DNA of 64,000 bases from Oscillospiraceae bacterium (GCA_025758045.1 CP107208.1:930001-994000), one strand, 5' to 3'. Positions 34,475 to 45,165 are shown, counted from the first letter of the stretch. The notes: a model not told the origin generated them from the letters alone. A program made the numbers and translations.

Positions 34475-35776
34475 TTACTCCGCTTGTTCAAATTCCGCCC
34501 GGACCGCCGCCAGCAGCGTCGGTTCGGTGGCCAGCCGGGTGCCCATCAGGGCCAGGGTCTTGGCCGCGAACAGCATGCCCCGGTGGGCCGCCGGTTTGTC
34601 GGCCTGCACCGTGACCGCCCAACTGTGGTTGGGCGTTTTGCGACCGTAGCAGGCGGTGTTGATGTTGACCACCGGCACGATCTGGCTTACGTCCGCCACA
34701 TCGCTGGAACCGTTGTCCTTCTTGATGGTGCCGTCCACCGGCAGGATGCTCTCGTCCAGTTCCCCTTCCACCCCGGGCAGGCCCACAGCCTGGGCCACCT
34801 GGCGGGCGTAGGCTTTTTCCTCTTCGGTAAAGCGGGGCGCGCCGATGGCTTCCATGCAGTCGTGGGCCAGGGCCGCCAGGGTGAAATTCAGCTTGCTGTC
34901 GTGGTTTTCACCCAGGATCTTCACTTCCACCGTGGTGTCGGTCATCAGACAGGCACCTTCGGCCACCCGGCGTACCCGGGCTTCCAGTTCCTTCATCTGG
35001 GCAAAGGTGTAGGCCCGCACCATATACCACAGCTGGGCGTAATCCGGCACGATATTGGGCCGCTCGCCCCCGTGGGTATAGCAATAGTGCATGTAGCAGT
35101 CTTTGTCCACATGTTCCCGCAGGTAGTTGACGCCGATGTTGGTAAGTTCGGCGGCATCCAGGGCGCTGCGCCCGTTTTCGGGGCAGTTGCAGGCGTGGGC
35201 CGCCCGCCCGTGGAAGGTGAAGGTCAGAGCCTCGGCGGCCTTGAACTTTACCTCGCCGGGGTCATTGTGGTCCAGGGGATGCCAGGCCAGGCAGACATCC
35301 ACATCCCGGAAATAGCCGTTCTCGATCATGATGGTCTTGCCGGCCAGGGTCTCCTCGGCGGGGGTGCCGTAGACCACCACCGTGGCGGGCAGGCCTTCAT
35401 CCACCAGCTGGGCCAGGGCGATGCCTGCGGCGGCGCTGCCCGCGCCCAGCAGGTTGTGGCCGCAGCCGTGGCCGGGACCGCCGTTGCCCTGCTGATAGGG
35501 TACATCGTCCTGCTGCAGGCTGGCCAGGGCGTCATATTCGCACATAAAGCCGATGCGCACCGGCCCGTTGCCATACACTGCCCGGAAGGCCGTGGGCTGG
35601 TCTTTCAGCCCCCGTTCCACCGTAAAGCCGTGCCGTTCCAACAGGTCCTCCAGCACGGCGGCGGAACGGTGTTCCTCGCCGCTGAGTTCCGCCATACCGT
35701 GGATGGTATCGGCACAGGCGGCAAATTCCGGGCCGTGTTCTTCCAGCCAGGTTTCGATCCGTTGCTGACAGGTCAT
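34475..35776 (-). CDS. M20-family amidohydrolase (paralogue 1)
   Basis: A 433-residue zinc amidohydrolase of the AbgB/aminoacylase-like M20D branch. Metal and catalytic motifs: EYDAL, GPGHGCGHNLLGAG near 100, PAEETLAGK with the Glu pair near 142, and HPLDHND. A dimerisation insert lies around 175-300. It cuts an amide bond, in relatives of N-acyl amino acids or p-aminobenzoyl-glutamate. ATG at 35776 suits the AGGTG ribosome site; a GTG four codons earlier is possible. Its neighbour at 35785-37095 is a clear tandem duplicate, gap 8 bases. Confidence 0.85.
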   Translation of the reverse strand: MTCQQRIETWLEEHGPEFAACADTIHGMAELSGEEHRSAAVLEDLLERHGFTVERGLKDQPTAFRAVYGNGPVRIGFMCEYDALASLQQDDVPYQQGNGGPGHGCGHNLLGAGSAAAGIALAQLVDEGLPATVVVYGTPAEETLAGKTIMIENGYFRDVDVCLAWHPLDHNDPGEVKFKAAEALTFTFHGRAAHACNCPENGRSALDAAELTNIGVNYLREHVDKDCYMHYCYTHGGERPNIVPDYAQLWYMVRAYTFAQMKELEARVRRVAEGACLMTDTTVEVKILGENHDSKLNFTLAALAHDCMEAIGAPRFTEEEKAYARQVAQAVGLPGVEGELDESILPVDGTIKKDNGSSDVADVSQIVPVVNINTACYGRKTPNHSWAVTVQADKPAAHRGMLFAAKTLALMGTRLATEPTLLAAVRAEFEQAE

Positions 35777-35784
35777 AGCCAGTG

Positions 35785-37095
35785 TCACCTCTCCTTTTCA
35801 AATTCCGCCCGCACCGCGGCCAGGCTTTCGGGGTCCGACGCCAGCCGCGCCCCGGCCAGTGCCAGGGACGCCGCCGCGAACCGCATGCCCCGATGGGCCG
35901 ACGGACGGCAGGCCTGGGCCGTTACCGCCCAGGTGTGCATGGGGGTGTTGGCCGCAAAGCAGGCGGCAAACATATTGATGGTGGGCACCACCTGGCTGAC
36001 ATCCGCCAGGTCGGTGGAACCGTTGTCGATCTTGATGGTGCGGTCCGCCGAAACGATGCGGGTGTCAAAATCGCCGGTAAAGCCGGGCACCCCCGCATGT
36101 TGGGCGATTTGCCGGGCGTAGGCGGTCTCTTCCTCGGTAAAGCAGGGCGCGCCCACCGCCTCCATGGCCTCCCACACGATGCGGCTGAGGGTAAAGTTCA
36201 GCCGGTTGTCGTGGGTATCGCCCAGAGTCTCAAATTCCACGGTGGTATCGGTCATCAGGCACGCCCCCTCTGCGATGCGCTTGACCCGTTGTTCCACCTC
36301 TTTCATCTGGGCATAGGTATAGGCCCGCACCATGTACCACAGCTTGGCGTAATCTGGCACGATGTTGGGCCGCTCGCCGCCGTTGAGGTAGCAGTAGTGC
36401 ATATAGCAGTCCCGGTCCACATGTTCCCGCAGATAGTTGACGCCGATGTTGGTAAGTTCGGCGGCATCCAGGGCGCTACGCCCGTTTTCGGGGCAGTTGC
36501 AGGCGTGGGCCGCCCGCCCGTGGAAGGCCATGGTAAAGGCGGCGGCCGCCTTGTGCTTGATCTCGCCCGGTTCGCTGTGGTTGTGGGGGTGCCAGCCCAG
36601 CACCACATCCACATCCCGGAAACAGCCGTTGTTCACCATAATGGTCTTGCCGGCCAGGGTCTCCTCGGCGGGGGTGCCGTAGACTACCACGGTGGCGGGC
36701 AACTCCTGGTCTACCAGCCGGGCCAGAGCGATGCCCGCGGCGGCGCTGCCCGCCCCCAGCAGGTTGTGGCCGCAACCGTGGCCGGGGGTGCCGTTGCCCT
36801 GCTGGCAGGGCACATCGTCCTGCTGCAGACCGGCCAGAGCGTCGTACTCACACATAAAGCCGATGCGCACCGGCCCGCTGCCGTACACCGCCCGGAAGGC
36901 CGTGGGCAGGTCCTTGAGGCCCCGTTCCACCGCAAAGCCGTGGTGTTCCAGCAACTCTTCCAGGGCGGCGGCGGAACGGTGTTCCTCACCGCTCAGTTCC
37001 GCATAGCCGTGGATGGCATCGGCGCAGGCCGTGACCTCGCCGCCGATGGCGTCCAGCGTTTGCAAAATCGCCTGTTTGTACTGTGTTGCGTCCAT
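35785..37095 (-). CDS. M20-family amidohydrolase (paralogue 2)
   Basis: A 436-residue protein that aligns with the next gene almost without gaps over its whole length. Long stretches are identical, for example NIGVNYLREHVD, HAWNCPENGRSALD-like HACNCPENGRSALDAAEL and GPVRIGFMCEYDAL. The same metal site is present (GHGCGHNLLGAG, PAEETLAGK, HPHNHSEPG). The tandem copies probably form homo- or heterodimers or divide substrates. It follows livF by 15 bases, tying amide cleavage to the ABC importer. Confidence 0.86.
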   Translation of the reverse strand: MDATQYKQAILQTLDAIGGEVTACADAIHGYAELSGEEHRSAAALEELLEHHGFAVERGLKDLPTAFRAVYGSGPVRIGFMCEYDALAGLQQDDVPCQQGNGTPGHGCGHNLLGAGSAAAGIALARLVDQELPATVVVYGTPAEETLAGKTIMVNNGCFRDVDVVLGWHPHNHSEPGEIKHKAAAAFTMAFHGRAAHACNCPENGRSALDAAELTNIGVNYLREHVDRDCYMHYCYLNGGERPNIVPDYAKLWYMVRAYTYAQMKEVEQRVKRIAEGACLMTDTTVEFETLGDTHDNRLNFTLSRIVWEAMEAVGAPCFTEEETAYARQIAQHAGVPGFTGDFDTRIVSADRTIKIDNGSTDLADVSQVVPTINMFAACFAANTPMHTWAVTAQACRPSAHRGMRFAAASLALAGARLASDPESLAAVRAEFEKER

Positions 37096-37110
37096 GGTAC
37101 GCCGCCTTTC

Positions 37111-37833
37111 TCAACCGCCCAGGTATGCCTTGCGGATGCTGTCGTCGCTGTGCAGTTCCTTGCCGGTGCCGCTCTTGACGATGACGCCGTTTTCCAGCAG
37201 ATAGGCGCGGTCGGCGATCTGCAGGGCCATGTTGGCGTTCTGCTCGATGAGCAGTACCGTCTTGCCCTGTTTCTGGATGGTGCAGATCAGTTCAAAGATC
37301 TCCTCCACCACGATGGGCGCCAGGCCCAGGGAGGGTTCGTCCAGCATGATGAGTTCGGGGTCGTACATCAGGCCCCGGGCGATGGCCAGCATCTGCTGCT
37401 CGCCGCCGGACAGGGTGCCCGCGTGCTGGTTGATGCGTTCTTTCAGCCGGGGGAACAGGTCATACATCTGCTCCCGCCGCTCGTCGATGTACTTGCGGGA
37501 AACCTTGCGCAGGGCCATGGTGCCCAGGATCAGGTTTTCGCCCACGGTCATCTTGGGGAAAACGTGGCGTCCTTCGGGCACATGGCTGATGCCCAGCCGC
37601 ACGATATCGGGGGCGTTCATGTGGGTGATGTCCTGCCCCTTGAAGGTGATGCGGCCGGAGGTCTTTTTGGTAATGTTGCTGATGGCGCTCAGGGTAGAGG
37701 TCTTGCCCGCACCGTTGGAACCGATCAGGCAGACGATCTCGTTGCGGTCCACTTCCAGGCTGATATCCCGGATGGCATGGACATGGCCGTAGTCCACCAC
37801 CAGATTGTCGATCTTGAGCATCGTTTCGGACAT
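37111..37833 (-). CDS. livF: branched-chain amino-acid-type ABC ATPase LivF
   Basis: A 240-residue ATPase of the HAAT importer family: Walker A GSNGAGKTS near 39, signature LSGGEQQML, Walker B LIMLDEPSLGLAP, and the family C-terminal region with LLIEQNANMAL. Second ATPase of the importer, 17 bases after livG. Confidence 0.92.
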   Translation of the reverse strand: MSETMLKIDNLVVDYGHVHAIRDISLEVDRNEIVCLIGSNGAGKTSTLSAISNITKKTSGRITFKGQDITHMNAPDIVRLGISHVPEGRHVFPKMTVGENLILGTMALRKVSRKYIDERREQMYDLFPRLKERINQHAGTLSGGEQQMLAIARGLMYDPELIMLDEPSLGLAPIVVEEIFELICTIQKQGKTVLLIEQNANMALQIADRAYLLENGVIVKSGTGKELHSDDSIRKAYLGG

Positions 37834-37850
37834 TGTCGTTCTCTCCTCTC

Positions 37851-38636
<786 letters not shown>

Positions 38637-38637
38637 A

Positions 38638-39666
38638 TCACTGCGCCTCCTTTGACTGGGGCTTTTCCTTTTTGCGCAAGAACGCCGGCAGCGGGAGGGA
38701 GATATTGCCCGCGATGACGCTGTCCTTGGCGCCGAACAGGCCCTGGGGCCGTACCCACATCATCACGATGATGAGCAGGGCGTACATGACCATACGCCAT
38801 TCGGAGGCGAAGCGAAAGCCCTCGGTGATGCCGTTGATGACGAACGCGCCCACGATGGGGCCCAGCAGGGTGCCGGAACCGCCCACCACGCACATGGACA
38901 GCACGCTGAAACCTTCGTCCAGGGTGAACATGTCGGGGCTGACGTAGCGGTAGTAGTGGGCCAGGAACACGCCCATGGTGCCGCAGATGATGGCACCAGT
39001 CATAAAGTTGATGCAGCGGTAGTGGGAAACCTTGACACCCAGGGAACGGGCGGCGTCCTGGTCCTCACGGATGGAGATCCAGGCACGGCCGATGCGGGAG
39101 TTGAGCAGCCGGTTGAGAATGAACACCACCAGCAGCAGCACCACCAGCGCCAGGTAGTAGAAGGGAGCGCCGGATTCCACCTTGAAGCCGAAGATGGTAA
39201 TGGTGGGGATGCCTTTGATGCCCAGGGGGCCGTTGGTCAGGTCCTGCCAGTTGAGGGCGGTCAGGCGCATCATTTCCGAGAAGCCCAGGGTGATGATGGA
39301 CAGGAACATGCCGTTGAGTTTGAGGGTGGGGATGGATACGATGAAACCGGCAATGGCGCACAGAACAATGGTGCACAGCAGGCTGGGCAGGAAAGTCATG
39401 CCCAGTTCGGTGCTCATCAGGGCGCCGCTGTAGGCGCCGATGCAGGTAAAGCCCACGATGCCCAGGCAGCTCTGGCCGGAATAGCCGTTGATGATGTTCA
39501 GGCCGCTGGCGATGGTGGCGTACACGATGATGCGGGCCAGAACGCCCCGGACGTAGTTGCTGGTGGTGAGCTGGGGCAGCAGGATCAGGAACAGGATGCC
39601 GAGGACGACCACCAGCTTTTTATGGCCGGTGTAGAAGTCTTTGGCCTTGGTAATGAGGTTGGTCAT
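38638..39666 (-). CDS. livM: HAAT-type ABC permease LivM
   Basis: A 342-residue membrane subunit with eight to ten helices and the LivM signature INGYSGQSCLGIVGFTCIGAYSGAL near 60-84 and IREDQDAARSLGV near 200, which contacts the ATPases. Standard length. Three bases after livH. Confidence 0.92.
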   Translation of the reverse strand: MTNLITKAKDFYTGHKKLVVVLGILFLILLPQLTTSNYVRGVLARIIVYATIASGLNIINGYSGQSCLGIVGFTCIGAYSGALMSTELGMTFLPSLLCTIVLCAIAGFIVSIPTLKLNGMFLSIITLGFSEMMRLTALNWQDLTNGPLGIKGIPTITIFGFKVESGAPFYYLALVVLLLVVFILNRLLNSRIGRAWISIREDQDAARSLGVKVSHYRCINFMTGAIICGTMGVFLAHYYRYVSPDMFTLDEGFSVLSMCVVGGSGTLLGPIVGAFVINGITEGFRFASEWRMVMYALLIIVMMWVRPQGLFGAKDSVIAGNISLPLPAFLRKKEKPQSKEAQ

Positions 39667-39669
39667 AGG

Positions 39670-40569
39670 TCATTTGCCTCCCTTCCGTTTGAAGCCCTTG
39701 GTAAAGTCGAACACGAACAGACCCTCGGGGCGGAACGACAGTGCGATGAACACCACCAGGAAGCCGATGATATCCCGGTAGCTGGAGGTGAACAGGGCGA
39801 TGCCGAAGTTTTCCAGAATGCCGATGAGCAGGGCACCCAAAGCGGCGCCGGGGATGTTGGTCATGCCGCCCAGCACGCAGGCGGAAATGGCCTTGAGGCC
39901 GACCACGGTGCCGAACACGGTGGACACGTTGGTCAGGTAGGTGCCGTACAGCAGACCGGCGATGCCGCCCAGGCCGGTACCCACGATGTTGCCGATGAGG
40001 GTGACTTTCTTGACGTTGATGGCCACCAGGCTGGCCGCCATTTTATCCTGGCTGACGGCGCGGAGCATCAGGCCCACGCGGGTCTTGTACAAAAACAGGC
40101 TCAGGCCGATGGCCAGCACCACCACGATGGCGATTACCACCATGTGGATGGTGGTAATGTACAGATCGGTACCGAAGAGATAGAAGGGCTTGGTTTCAAA
40201 GGCGGGGGGCATGGCGTTGCCCTGGGAGCCGAAGGCGATCTGGGCCAGGTTCTTGATGAGCAGGGAGCAGCCCACCGTGCACAGCAGGGCGATGTTTTTA
40301 GGCGCGTCCAGGAAGCGCTCGTAGGCAACCTTGTGGATGAAGATACCGGCAATACCGGAAGATATGAAGGCTACCAACAAGCCCAGGAAGAAGTTGGGCG
40401 TAACATAGGTGTAGAACAGATAAGCGCTCATGGCGCCGATCATGACCATTTCGCCGTAGGCAAAGGTGATGAGCCCGACGACGCCGACGATCAGCGTATA
40501 ACCAATGGCCATCAGGGCGTAGATGCTGCCCTGGGACAGGCCGTTGATAAGCTGCTGGAGCACATACAT
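39670..40569 (-). CDS. livH: HAAT-type ABC permease LivH
   Basis: A 299-residue membrane subunit beginning MYVLQQLINGLSQGSIYALM, the normal LivH start. ATG at 40569 sits behind AAAGGAGG; the open frame further up lies in the terminator. The ATPase-contact loop RAVSQDKMAASLVAIN is near 190. It forms the translocation path with LivM. Confidence 0.92.
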   Translation of the reverse strand: MYVLQQLINGLSQGSIYALMAIGYTLIVGVVGLITFAYGEMVMIGAMSAYLFYTYVTPNFFLGLLVAFISSGIAGIFIHKVAYERFLDAPKNIALLCTVGCSLLIKNLAQIAFGSQGNAMPPAFETKPFYLFGTDLYITTIHMVVIAIVVVLAIGLSLFLYKTRVGLMLRAVSQDKMAASLVAINVKKVTLIGNIVGTGLGGIAGLLYGTYLTNVSTVFGTVVGLKAISACVLGGMTNIPGAALGALLIGILENFGIALFTSSYRDIIGFLVVFIALSFRPEGLFVFDFTKGFKRKGGK

Positions 40570-40605
40570 GGGAATACCTCCTTTGGGTAGGCTGCGATGC
40601 GGGGC

Positions 40606-40651
40606 AAAAAAAGAGGCCCCGTTCACCCCGAGAGAGGGAAAACGGGGCCTC
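40606..40651 (-). terminator. intercistronic terminator between livK and livH
   Basis: On the minus strand GAGGCCCCGTT pairs with AACGGGGCCTC and a run of seven T follows. It lies inside the operon, so most transcripts probably end after livK, giving an excess of binding protein over the membrane parts. Confidence 0.8.
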
Positions 40652-40677
40652 CGTTTTACCGTGTCAGCACACAGCGA

Positions 40678-41934
40678 TCATTCAAACTTGCTGCACTTGG
40701 AGTAGTCGCTGACTTTGGTCCACTTGCCGTCGACAATTTTCAGCAGGCAGTAGGCGCGGATAATGTCCTCATCCTCGGTGAACTCGTAGGGACCGGCCAG
40801 GAGCACATCGCCCCACAGAGCCTGCACGTCGGCGTCGGTGATGCCGGCCAGGGCATCGCGCACGGCCTGACGGTCGGTGGTGCCGGCTTTCTCAATGGCG
40901 GCGCAGAGCAGCAGCGCAGCGTCGTAGGACAGAGGGCCATGAGTGGTAGGATAGAACCCGGCGCCTTCGTAGAATTTAGTTGCGTAGTCCCACGCAATTT
41001 CATCTTCTTCGCTGAGGAAAAATCCAGCCGAAATCACTAAACCTTCTGCTGCTTCACCTGCAAGGAGAATCACCTGGTCGGAGTACATGGCGCCGGCGCC
41101 GATGACCGGGATATCCCAACCCATGGCCTCCAGCTGTTTCAGGATCAGGGCACCGTCGGCGGCCTGCGTTACCAACATCAGATACTCGGGGTTGGTCTGG
41201 CGGATCTTGGTCAGGATGGCGGTGAAATCCTTTTCTCCAGAAACAAAGCTCTCGTCATCGGTGATCTCGATGCCGTATTCCTCGCAGCCTTCCTTGGTGG
41301 ACTCAAAGGCGGAAGCGCCCCAGTCATCGTTGACCCAGATGACGCCGATGGACTTGGCGTTCAGGTATTCATAGGCGCCGCGCTCCACCAGGTAGGGCTG
41401 CTCGGCTTCCATCTTGCCGGCCACCGTGAAAGCGTAGTCGCTCATGGGGGCGTACTGGTTGTTGGAAGCGCAGGGGGAAAGCTCCACCATGGTGTACTCC
41501 TCAAAAACAGGCGCACAGGCGATGGCTTCGGAACTGGTCATGGGGCCAAGCACGCCAACGATACTCTCATCATCGCCCATCTTCTTGGTCAGCTCCACCG
41601 CTTCCTTGGGTTCGCCTTTGGAGTCTTCCAGGACCAGCTCTACCTTCTTGCCCAGGACGCCGCCGTTCTCGTTGACCTTTTCGATGGCTAGCTCCCAGGA
41701 ACGCCAGAAGCTCTCACCCATCTCGGCCTTGTCGCCGGTGACTGCCGTGATGCCGCCGATGCGGATGGTGTCACCGCTGGTCTCGGCGGAAGCGATCTCG
41801 GAACTGGCGTTGGCGGAAGATGTCTGCTCGGAACTGCTGGTGGTTGCCGAACCGCCGCAAGCGGCCAGCAGGGAGGTGCCCATGGCCAGAGCCAGACCCA
41901 ATGCGATTGACTTTTTCATACTGCTTTTTTTCAT
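40678..41934 (-). CDS. livK: HAAT-type substrate-binding lipoprotein LivK
   Basis: A 418-residue type I periplasmic-binding-protein-fold lipoprotein. The signal peptide ends LLAAC with Cys26, then a Ser/Thr linker and the mature domain starting IRIGGITAVTGDKAEMG, with the YxxDDWG-like VNDDWGASAFE hinge block. It catches the substrate outside the cell and hands it to LivHM. The start at 41934 has AAGGAG nine bases ahead; an in-frame ATG five codons on is less well placed. Family members bind branched-chain amino acids, amides, urea or short peptides, so the ligand is open. Confidence 0.9.
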   Translation of the reverse strand: MKKSSMKKSIALGLALAMGTSLLAACGGSATTSSSEQTSSANASSEIASAETSGDTIRIGGITAVTGDKAEMGESFWRSWELAIEKVNENGGVLGKKVELVLEDSKGEPKEAVELTKKMGDDESIVGVLGPMTSSEAIACAPVFEEYTMVELSPCASNNQYAPMSDYAFTVAGKMEAEQPYLVERGAYEYLNAKSIGVIWVNDDWGASAFESTKEGCEEYGIEITDDESFVSGEKDFTAILTKIRQTNPEYLMLVTQAADGALILKQLEAMGWDIPVIGAGAMYSDQVILLAGEAAEGLVISAGFFLSEEDEIAWDYATKFYEGAGFYPTTHGPLSYDAALLLCAAIEKAGTTDRQAVRDALAGITDADVQALWGDVLLAGPYEFTEDEDIIRAYCLLKIVDGKWTKVSDYSKCSKFE

Positions 41935-42008
41935 ACTGCTTTGCTCCTTTTTTCAAGTGTGTTTCTTCTCGTGCTGCCGTAAAGGCGCTGTGCACTTTCG
42001 TTGTCTTC

Positions 42009-42037
42009 AGTCTACCATTGTGCCGCTTTTTTTACAA
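42009..42037 (-). promoter_or_regulatory. promoter of liv-M20-cyuA operon
   Basis: On the minus strand TTGTAA (42032-42037) and TAGACT (42009-42014) are 17 bases apart, about 75 bases ahead of livK. Confidence 0.5.
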
Positions 42038-42152
42038 GATAACAAAAATACGATATGGTGGACTATTTCTCTTTCTTCGCTATTTTTCATGTTCTTTTTC
42101 TTGTTTTTCTGTTTATTTTGATATTATTGCACAATTTTCTGTGTTTTTTTCG

Positions 42153-42181
42153 TTGCAACACCCCGCGAAGTATGTTACACT
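42153..42181 (+). promoter_or_regulatory. promoter of first histidine kinase/regulator pair
   Basis: TTGCAA and TACACT are 17 bases apart, 45 bases before the kinase start. With the livK promoter it forms a divergent control region of about 290 bases. Confidence 0.5.
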
Positions 42182-42225
42182 GGGTGGCGAACCTTGTTAG
42201 ATTCGGACCTGAAGGAGGGGACGTC

Positions 42226-44004
42226 ATGCGGCGCAAAATGCTGCTTTCTTATTTTTCCATCCTGCTGGCGTTCTGCGCTGTCATCTTTGTGTTTGTGCTG
42301 CGCACCGTTTACAGCATGGTTCAAGGCAACCTGATTGAAACCTCCTCCCAAATAATGCAGCGCTGGTCCACCGAGTTATCCGACGCCATGGGCTTTGCCC
42401 ACAGCCACATACTGAATCTGGCCTCCAGCCAGCATTTGCAGGAACTGCTGGCCGCCTACGGCACCGGCGCCGCCCAGGGCGACGCCGAGCAGGCCCTGTT
42501 GCGGGACGAAGCCCTTACCTCTCTGCTGTCCTTCAACAGCGTGACCCTGGGCACCCTGCCCTTGCTGGTCGAGATCACCGCCCGCACCCCGGACGGGTCC
42601 TATCTGCCCGTATACGACACCCTGGGGCTGGAGGAATCCCCCGCTCCTTACGATCCCCGTTCGGAATGGATCCAGACCCTGGAGTCCCTGGACGGCCGTT
42701 TTTTGTGGGATACCTACTACGACGGCAACTATGAATACATCCGGGCCTCCAAGATCATCTACGACAACCGGGATTTTTCCAACATTCTGGGCACCATATC
42801 GGTGGAGTTCAACTATGAGCACCTGACCCAGAGCGTTCTGCACAATCTGCGCAACGAGGCAGGCATGGAAGCCGCCCTCTACAATATAGCCACCGAAGAG
42901 TTCATCGGGTATTATTCCATCCGGGGCCTGCCCGATACCGATACCCTGCGGCAGCTGAGCGCTTCGGGCGGCTTCTATATACAGCCAGACGGCGACGCCT
43001 GCCTGTTTGCCCGGCGGCTTTCCACCACCGACTACTATCTGGTGGGGCTGAAATCCCTGGAGGAAGTGCACACCACCTACCTGCAATCCTGCAGCATCCT
43101 GTTTTTGTCCGCCGGGGCGGCGCTGCTGGTGGGCATGCTGCTCACCTTTGTGGTCACCGGGTCGGTGATGCGCCCGGTGGTGCAGCTGTCCGAGACCATG
43201 AAAAACGTGAAAAACGGCGATCTGGACATCACCGTCCACACCCGGGAAAAGGGTGAGGTGGGGGAACTGTACGACAGTTTCAACTACATGATCCAGATGA
43301 TCAACCAGCTGATCGAGGAAAATTACGTCACCCGCCTGAACCAGAAACAGAGCGAACTCAACGCCCTGCAAAGCCAGATCAACACCCACTTTTTGTACAA
43401 CACGCTGGATTCCATCAACTGGCTGGCCAAGGACTACCATGTGGAACAGATCTCCCAGCTGGTGACCAGCCTGTCCACCCTGCTGCGCACCTCGCTGAAC
43501 AACGGCCAGCCGGAACTGACGGTGGAACAGGAACTGACCCACATGCGCAGCTACCTGAACATCCAGAAAGTGCGGTTCTGCGGGCTGTTCCAGGTCCATG
43601 AGGAAGTGGACGAATCCCTTTTGCAGGACACCGTCATCAAGATGCTGCTGCAACCCTTGGTGGAAAACGCCATTCTGCACGCCTTCAACCGGTCCGACGC
43701 CCCGGCCGAGGGCAACCTGCTGCTGGTGCGGGTGTTTGCCCGGGCGGGGGACCTGGTGCTGGAAGTGGCCAACAACGCCCCCGATGACGCCCTGGCCCAG
43801 GTACAGCAGCGACTGCGGCAGGAGGCGGGCGCCCCCGCCCGCAGCTACGGCATCCAGAGCATCCGCACCCGGCTGGAGATCGCCTACGCCCGGGAAGCCG
43901 CCCTAGAATACCGGATGGAGGGGGGCTTCCTGACGGCGAGCATCCGCATTCCCCGCCGTTATACCGCCCCCGACCGCCTGACTACCCCCAGACTGAAGGA
44001 GTAA
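42226..44004 (+). CDS. YesM-type sensor histidine kinase 1
   Basis: A 592-residue membrane sensor. Helix 1 at about 5-30, an extracellular Cache-like domain to about 295, helix 2 near 300-320, HAMP (PVVQLSETMKNVKNGDL), then a His_kinase domain with the phospho-acceptor in INTHFLYNTLDSINWL (the usual NPHFLYN has Thr for Pro) and an ATPase domain with LLQPLVENAILHAF. ATG at 42226 sits behind GAAGGAGG; the frame is open to 42055 without a ribosome site. It faces the liv operon and is coupled to the regulator 6 bases on. Confidence 0.9.
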   Translation: MRRKMLLSYFSILLAFCAVIFVFVLRTVYSMVQGNLIETSSQIMQRWSTELSDAMGFAHSHILNLASSQHLQELLAAYGTGAAQGDAEQALLRDEALTSLLSFNSVTLGTLPLLVEITARTPDGSYLPVYDTLGLEESPAPYDPRSEWIQTLESLDGRFLWDTYYDGNYEYIRASKIIYDNRDFSNILGTISVEFNYEHLTQSVLHNLRNEAGMEAALYNIATEEFIGYYSIRGLPDTDTLRQLSASGGFYIQPDGDACLFARRLSTTDYYLVGLKSLEEVHTTYLQSCSILFLSAGAALLVGMLLTFVVTGSVMRPVVQLSETMKNVKNGDLDITVHTREKGEVGELYDSFNYMIQMINQLIEENYVTRLNQKQSELNALQSQINTHFLYNTLDSINWLAKDYHVEQISQLVTSLSTLLRTSLNNGQPELTVEQELTHMRSYLNIQKVRFCGLFQVHEEVDESLLQDTVIKMLLQPLVENAILHAFNRSDAPAEGNLLLVRVFARAGDLVLEVANNAPDDALAQVQQRLRQEAGAPARSYGIQSIRTRLEIAYAREAALEYRMEGGFLTASIRIPRRYTAPDRLTTPRLKE

Positions 44005-44010
44005 AGACCC

Positions 44011-45111
44011 ATGCCCTATTCCGTTTTGATCGTGGACGATGAGATGCTCATCCGGGAAGGACTGCGCCGTCACCTGGACTGGGCCACCCTGGACATGGAG
44101 GTGATCGGGGTAGCCGACGGCGCCGAGAGCGCCCTGGAGATTGCCCGGCGCCGGGCGCCGGATATCCTGATCACCGACATCTGCATGCGTTCCAAGACCG
44201 GCTTTGACCTGATCGAGGACCTGTTGGAACTGGGGCTTTCTCCCCAGGTGATCCTGATTTCCAGCTACAACGATTTTTCCTACGCCCAGCGGGCGGTGCG
44301 CCTGAATGTGGTGCGGGAATATATCCTGAAACCGGTGGACACCGACGCCCTGACCGCCCTGCTGCACAAGCTGCGGGGCGAACTGGACCTGCGCCCTGCC
44401 CCCCGCAGGGCCGAGGAGGACGGCGGCGCCGACATCCCCGTGCACACCTACCGCAGCTTTTTGCAGGACCTGCGCAGCGGCGGCTATGACCGGCACCGCT
44501 TTGTGCACTGTGTCAAGCACGGGGAAACCCAGGAAGCCCTGGCCCAGTGGGCCTGCGTGGAGCAGGTGGTCCGGGCGGAACCCCACCACCTGGCCTCGGC
44601 CCAGCGGTTCTGCACCAATCTGCTGATGCTGCTCATCTCCGAGGGCATCCTTTCCGGCGAGGGGGAGGACCCGGTGCACGCCCTGCGCCGCTGCGCCGAC
44701 ACCGAGGCCATGTGCGCCTGCATGCGGGATACCGTGGCCGCGGAATGTGCCCACAAATGCGCCCAGGCACCGCTGGCCCAAAGCAAGCTCATTGCCGCCA
44801 GCCTGGACCTGATCGAAAAGCATTACCGGGACCCCCGGTTCAACCTGACAGCCCTGGCCGCCGAACTTTGCGTCACCCCCAACTATCTGTCCATTCGCTT
44901 CAAGGAGGAGATGGGCGTAGGGTTCATGAAATATCTGCTGGACCGCCAGATCGAGACCGCCAAGCGGCTGCTGGCCGACCCCCAGTACAAGGTGTACCAG
45001 GTGTCCGAGATGGTGGGGTTTCAGGACGAAAAGTATTTTTCCCGCCAGTTCAAGAAACTGGTGGGGGTCACCCCCAAAGAATACCGCAACGAGCATACCT
45101 CTCCCCTGTGA
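44011..45111 (+). CDS. YesN-type response regulator 1 (receiver + AraC HTH)
   Basis: A 366-residue regulator. Receiver domain 1-120 with acidic pocket Asp9/Asp10, phospho-acceptor Asp56 in ILITDICM, and Lys in YILKPVD. The C-terminal AraC double HTH (about 265-360) is complete: FNLTALAAELCVTPNYLSIRFKEE, then VYQVSEMVGFQDEKYFSRQFKKLVGVTPKEY. It most likely activates the liv operon or other uptake genes on a signal from the upstream kinase. Confidence 0.9.
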   Translation: MPYSVLIVDDEMLIREGLRRHLDWATLDMEVIGVADGAESALEIARRRAPDILITDICMRSKTGFDLIEDLLELGLSPQVILISSYNDFSYAQRAVRLNVVREYILKPVDTDALTALLHKLRGELDLRPAPRRAEEDGGADIPVHTYRSFLQDLRSGGYDRHRFVHCVKHGETQEALAQWACVEQVVRAEPHHLASAQRFCTNLLMLLISEGILSGEGEDPVHALRRCADTEAMCACMRDTVAAECAHKCAQAPLAQSKLIAASLDLIEKHYRDPRFNLTALAAELCVTPNYLSIRFKEEMGVGFMKYLLDRQIETAKRLLADPQYKVYQVSEMVGFQDEKYFSRQFKKLVGVTPKEYRNEHTSPL

Positions 45112-45124
45112 GGGCGGGCTTTGT

Positions 45125-45165
45125 CCGGGCGGGGCGCACCACACCGTGCGCCCCGCCCGGTTTTT
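45125..45165 (+). terminator. intrinsic terminator after regulator 1
   Basis: CCGGGCGGGGCGCAC pairs with GTGCGCCCCGCCCGG followed by TTTTT. Confidence 0.9.
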
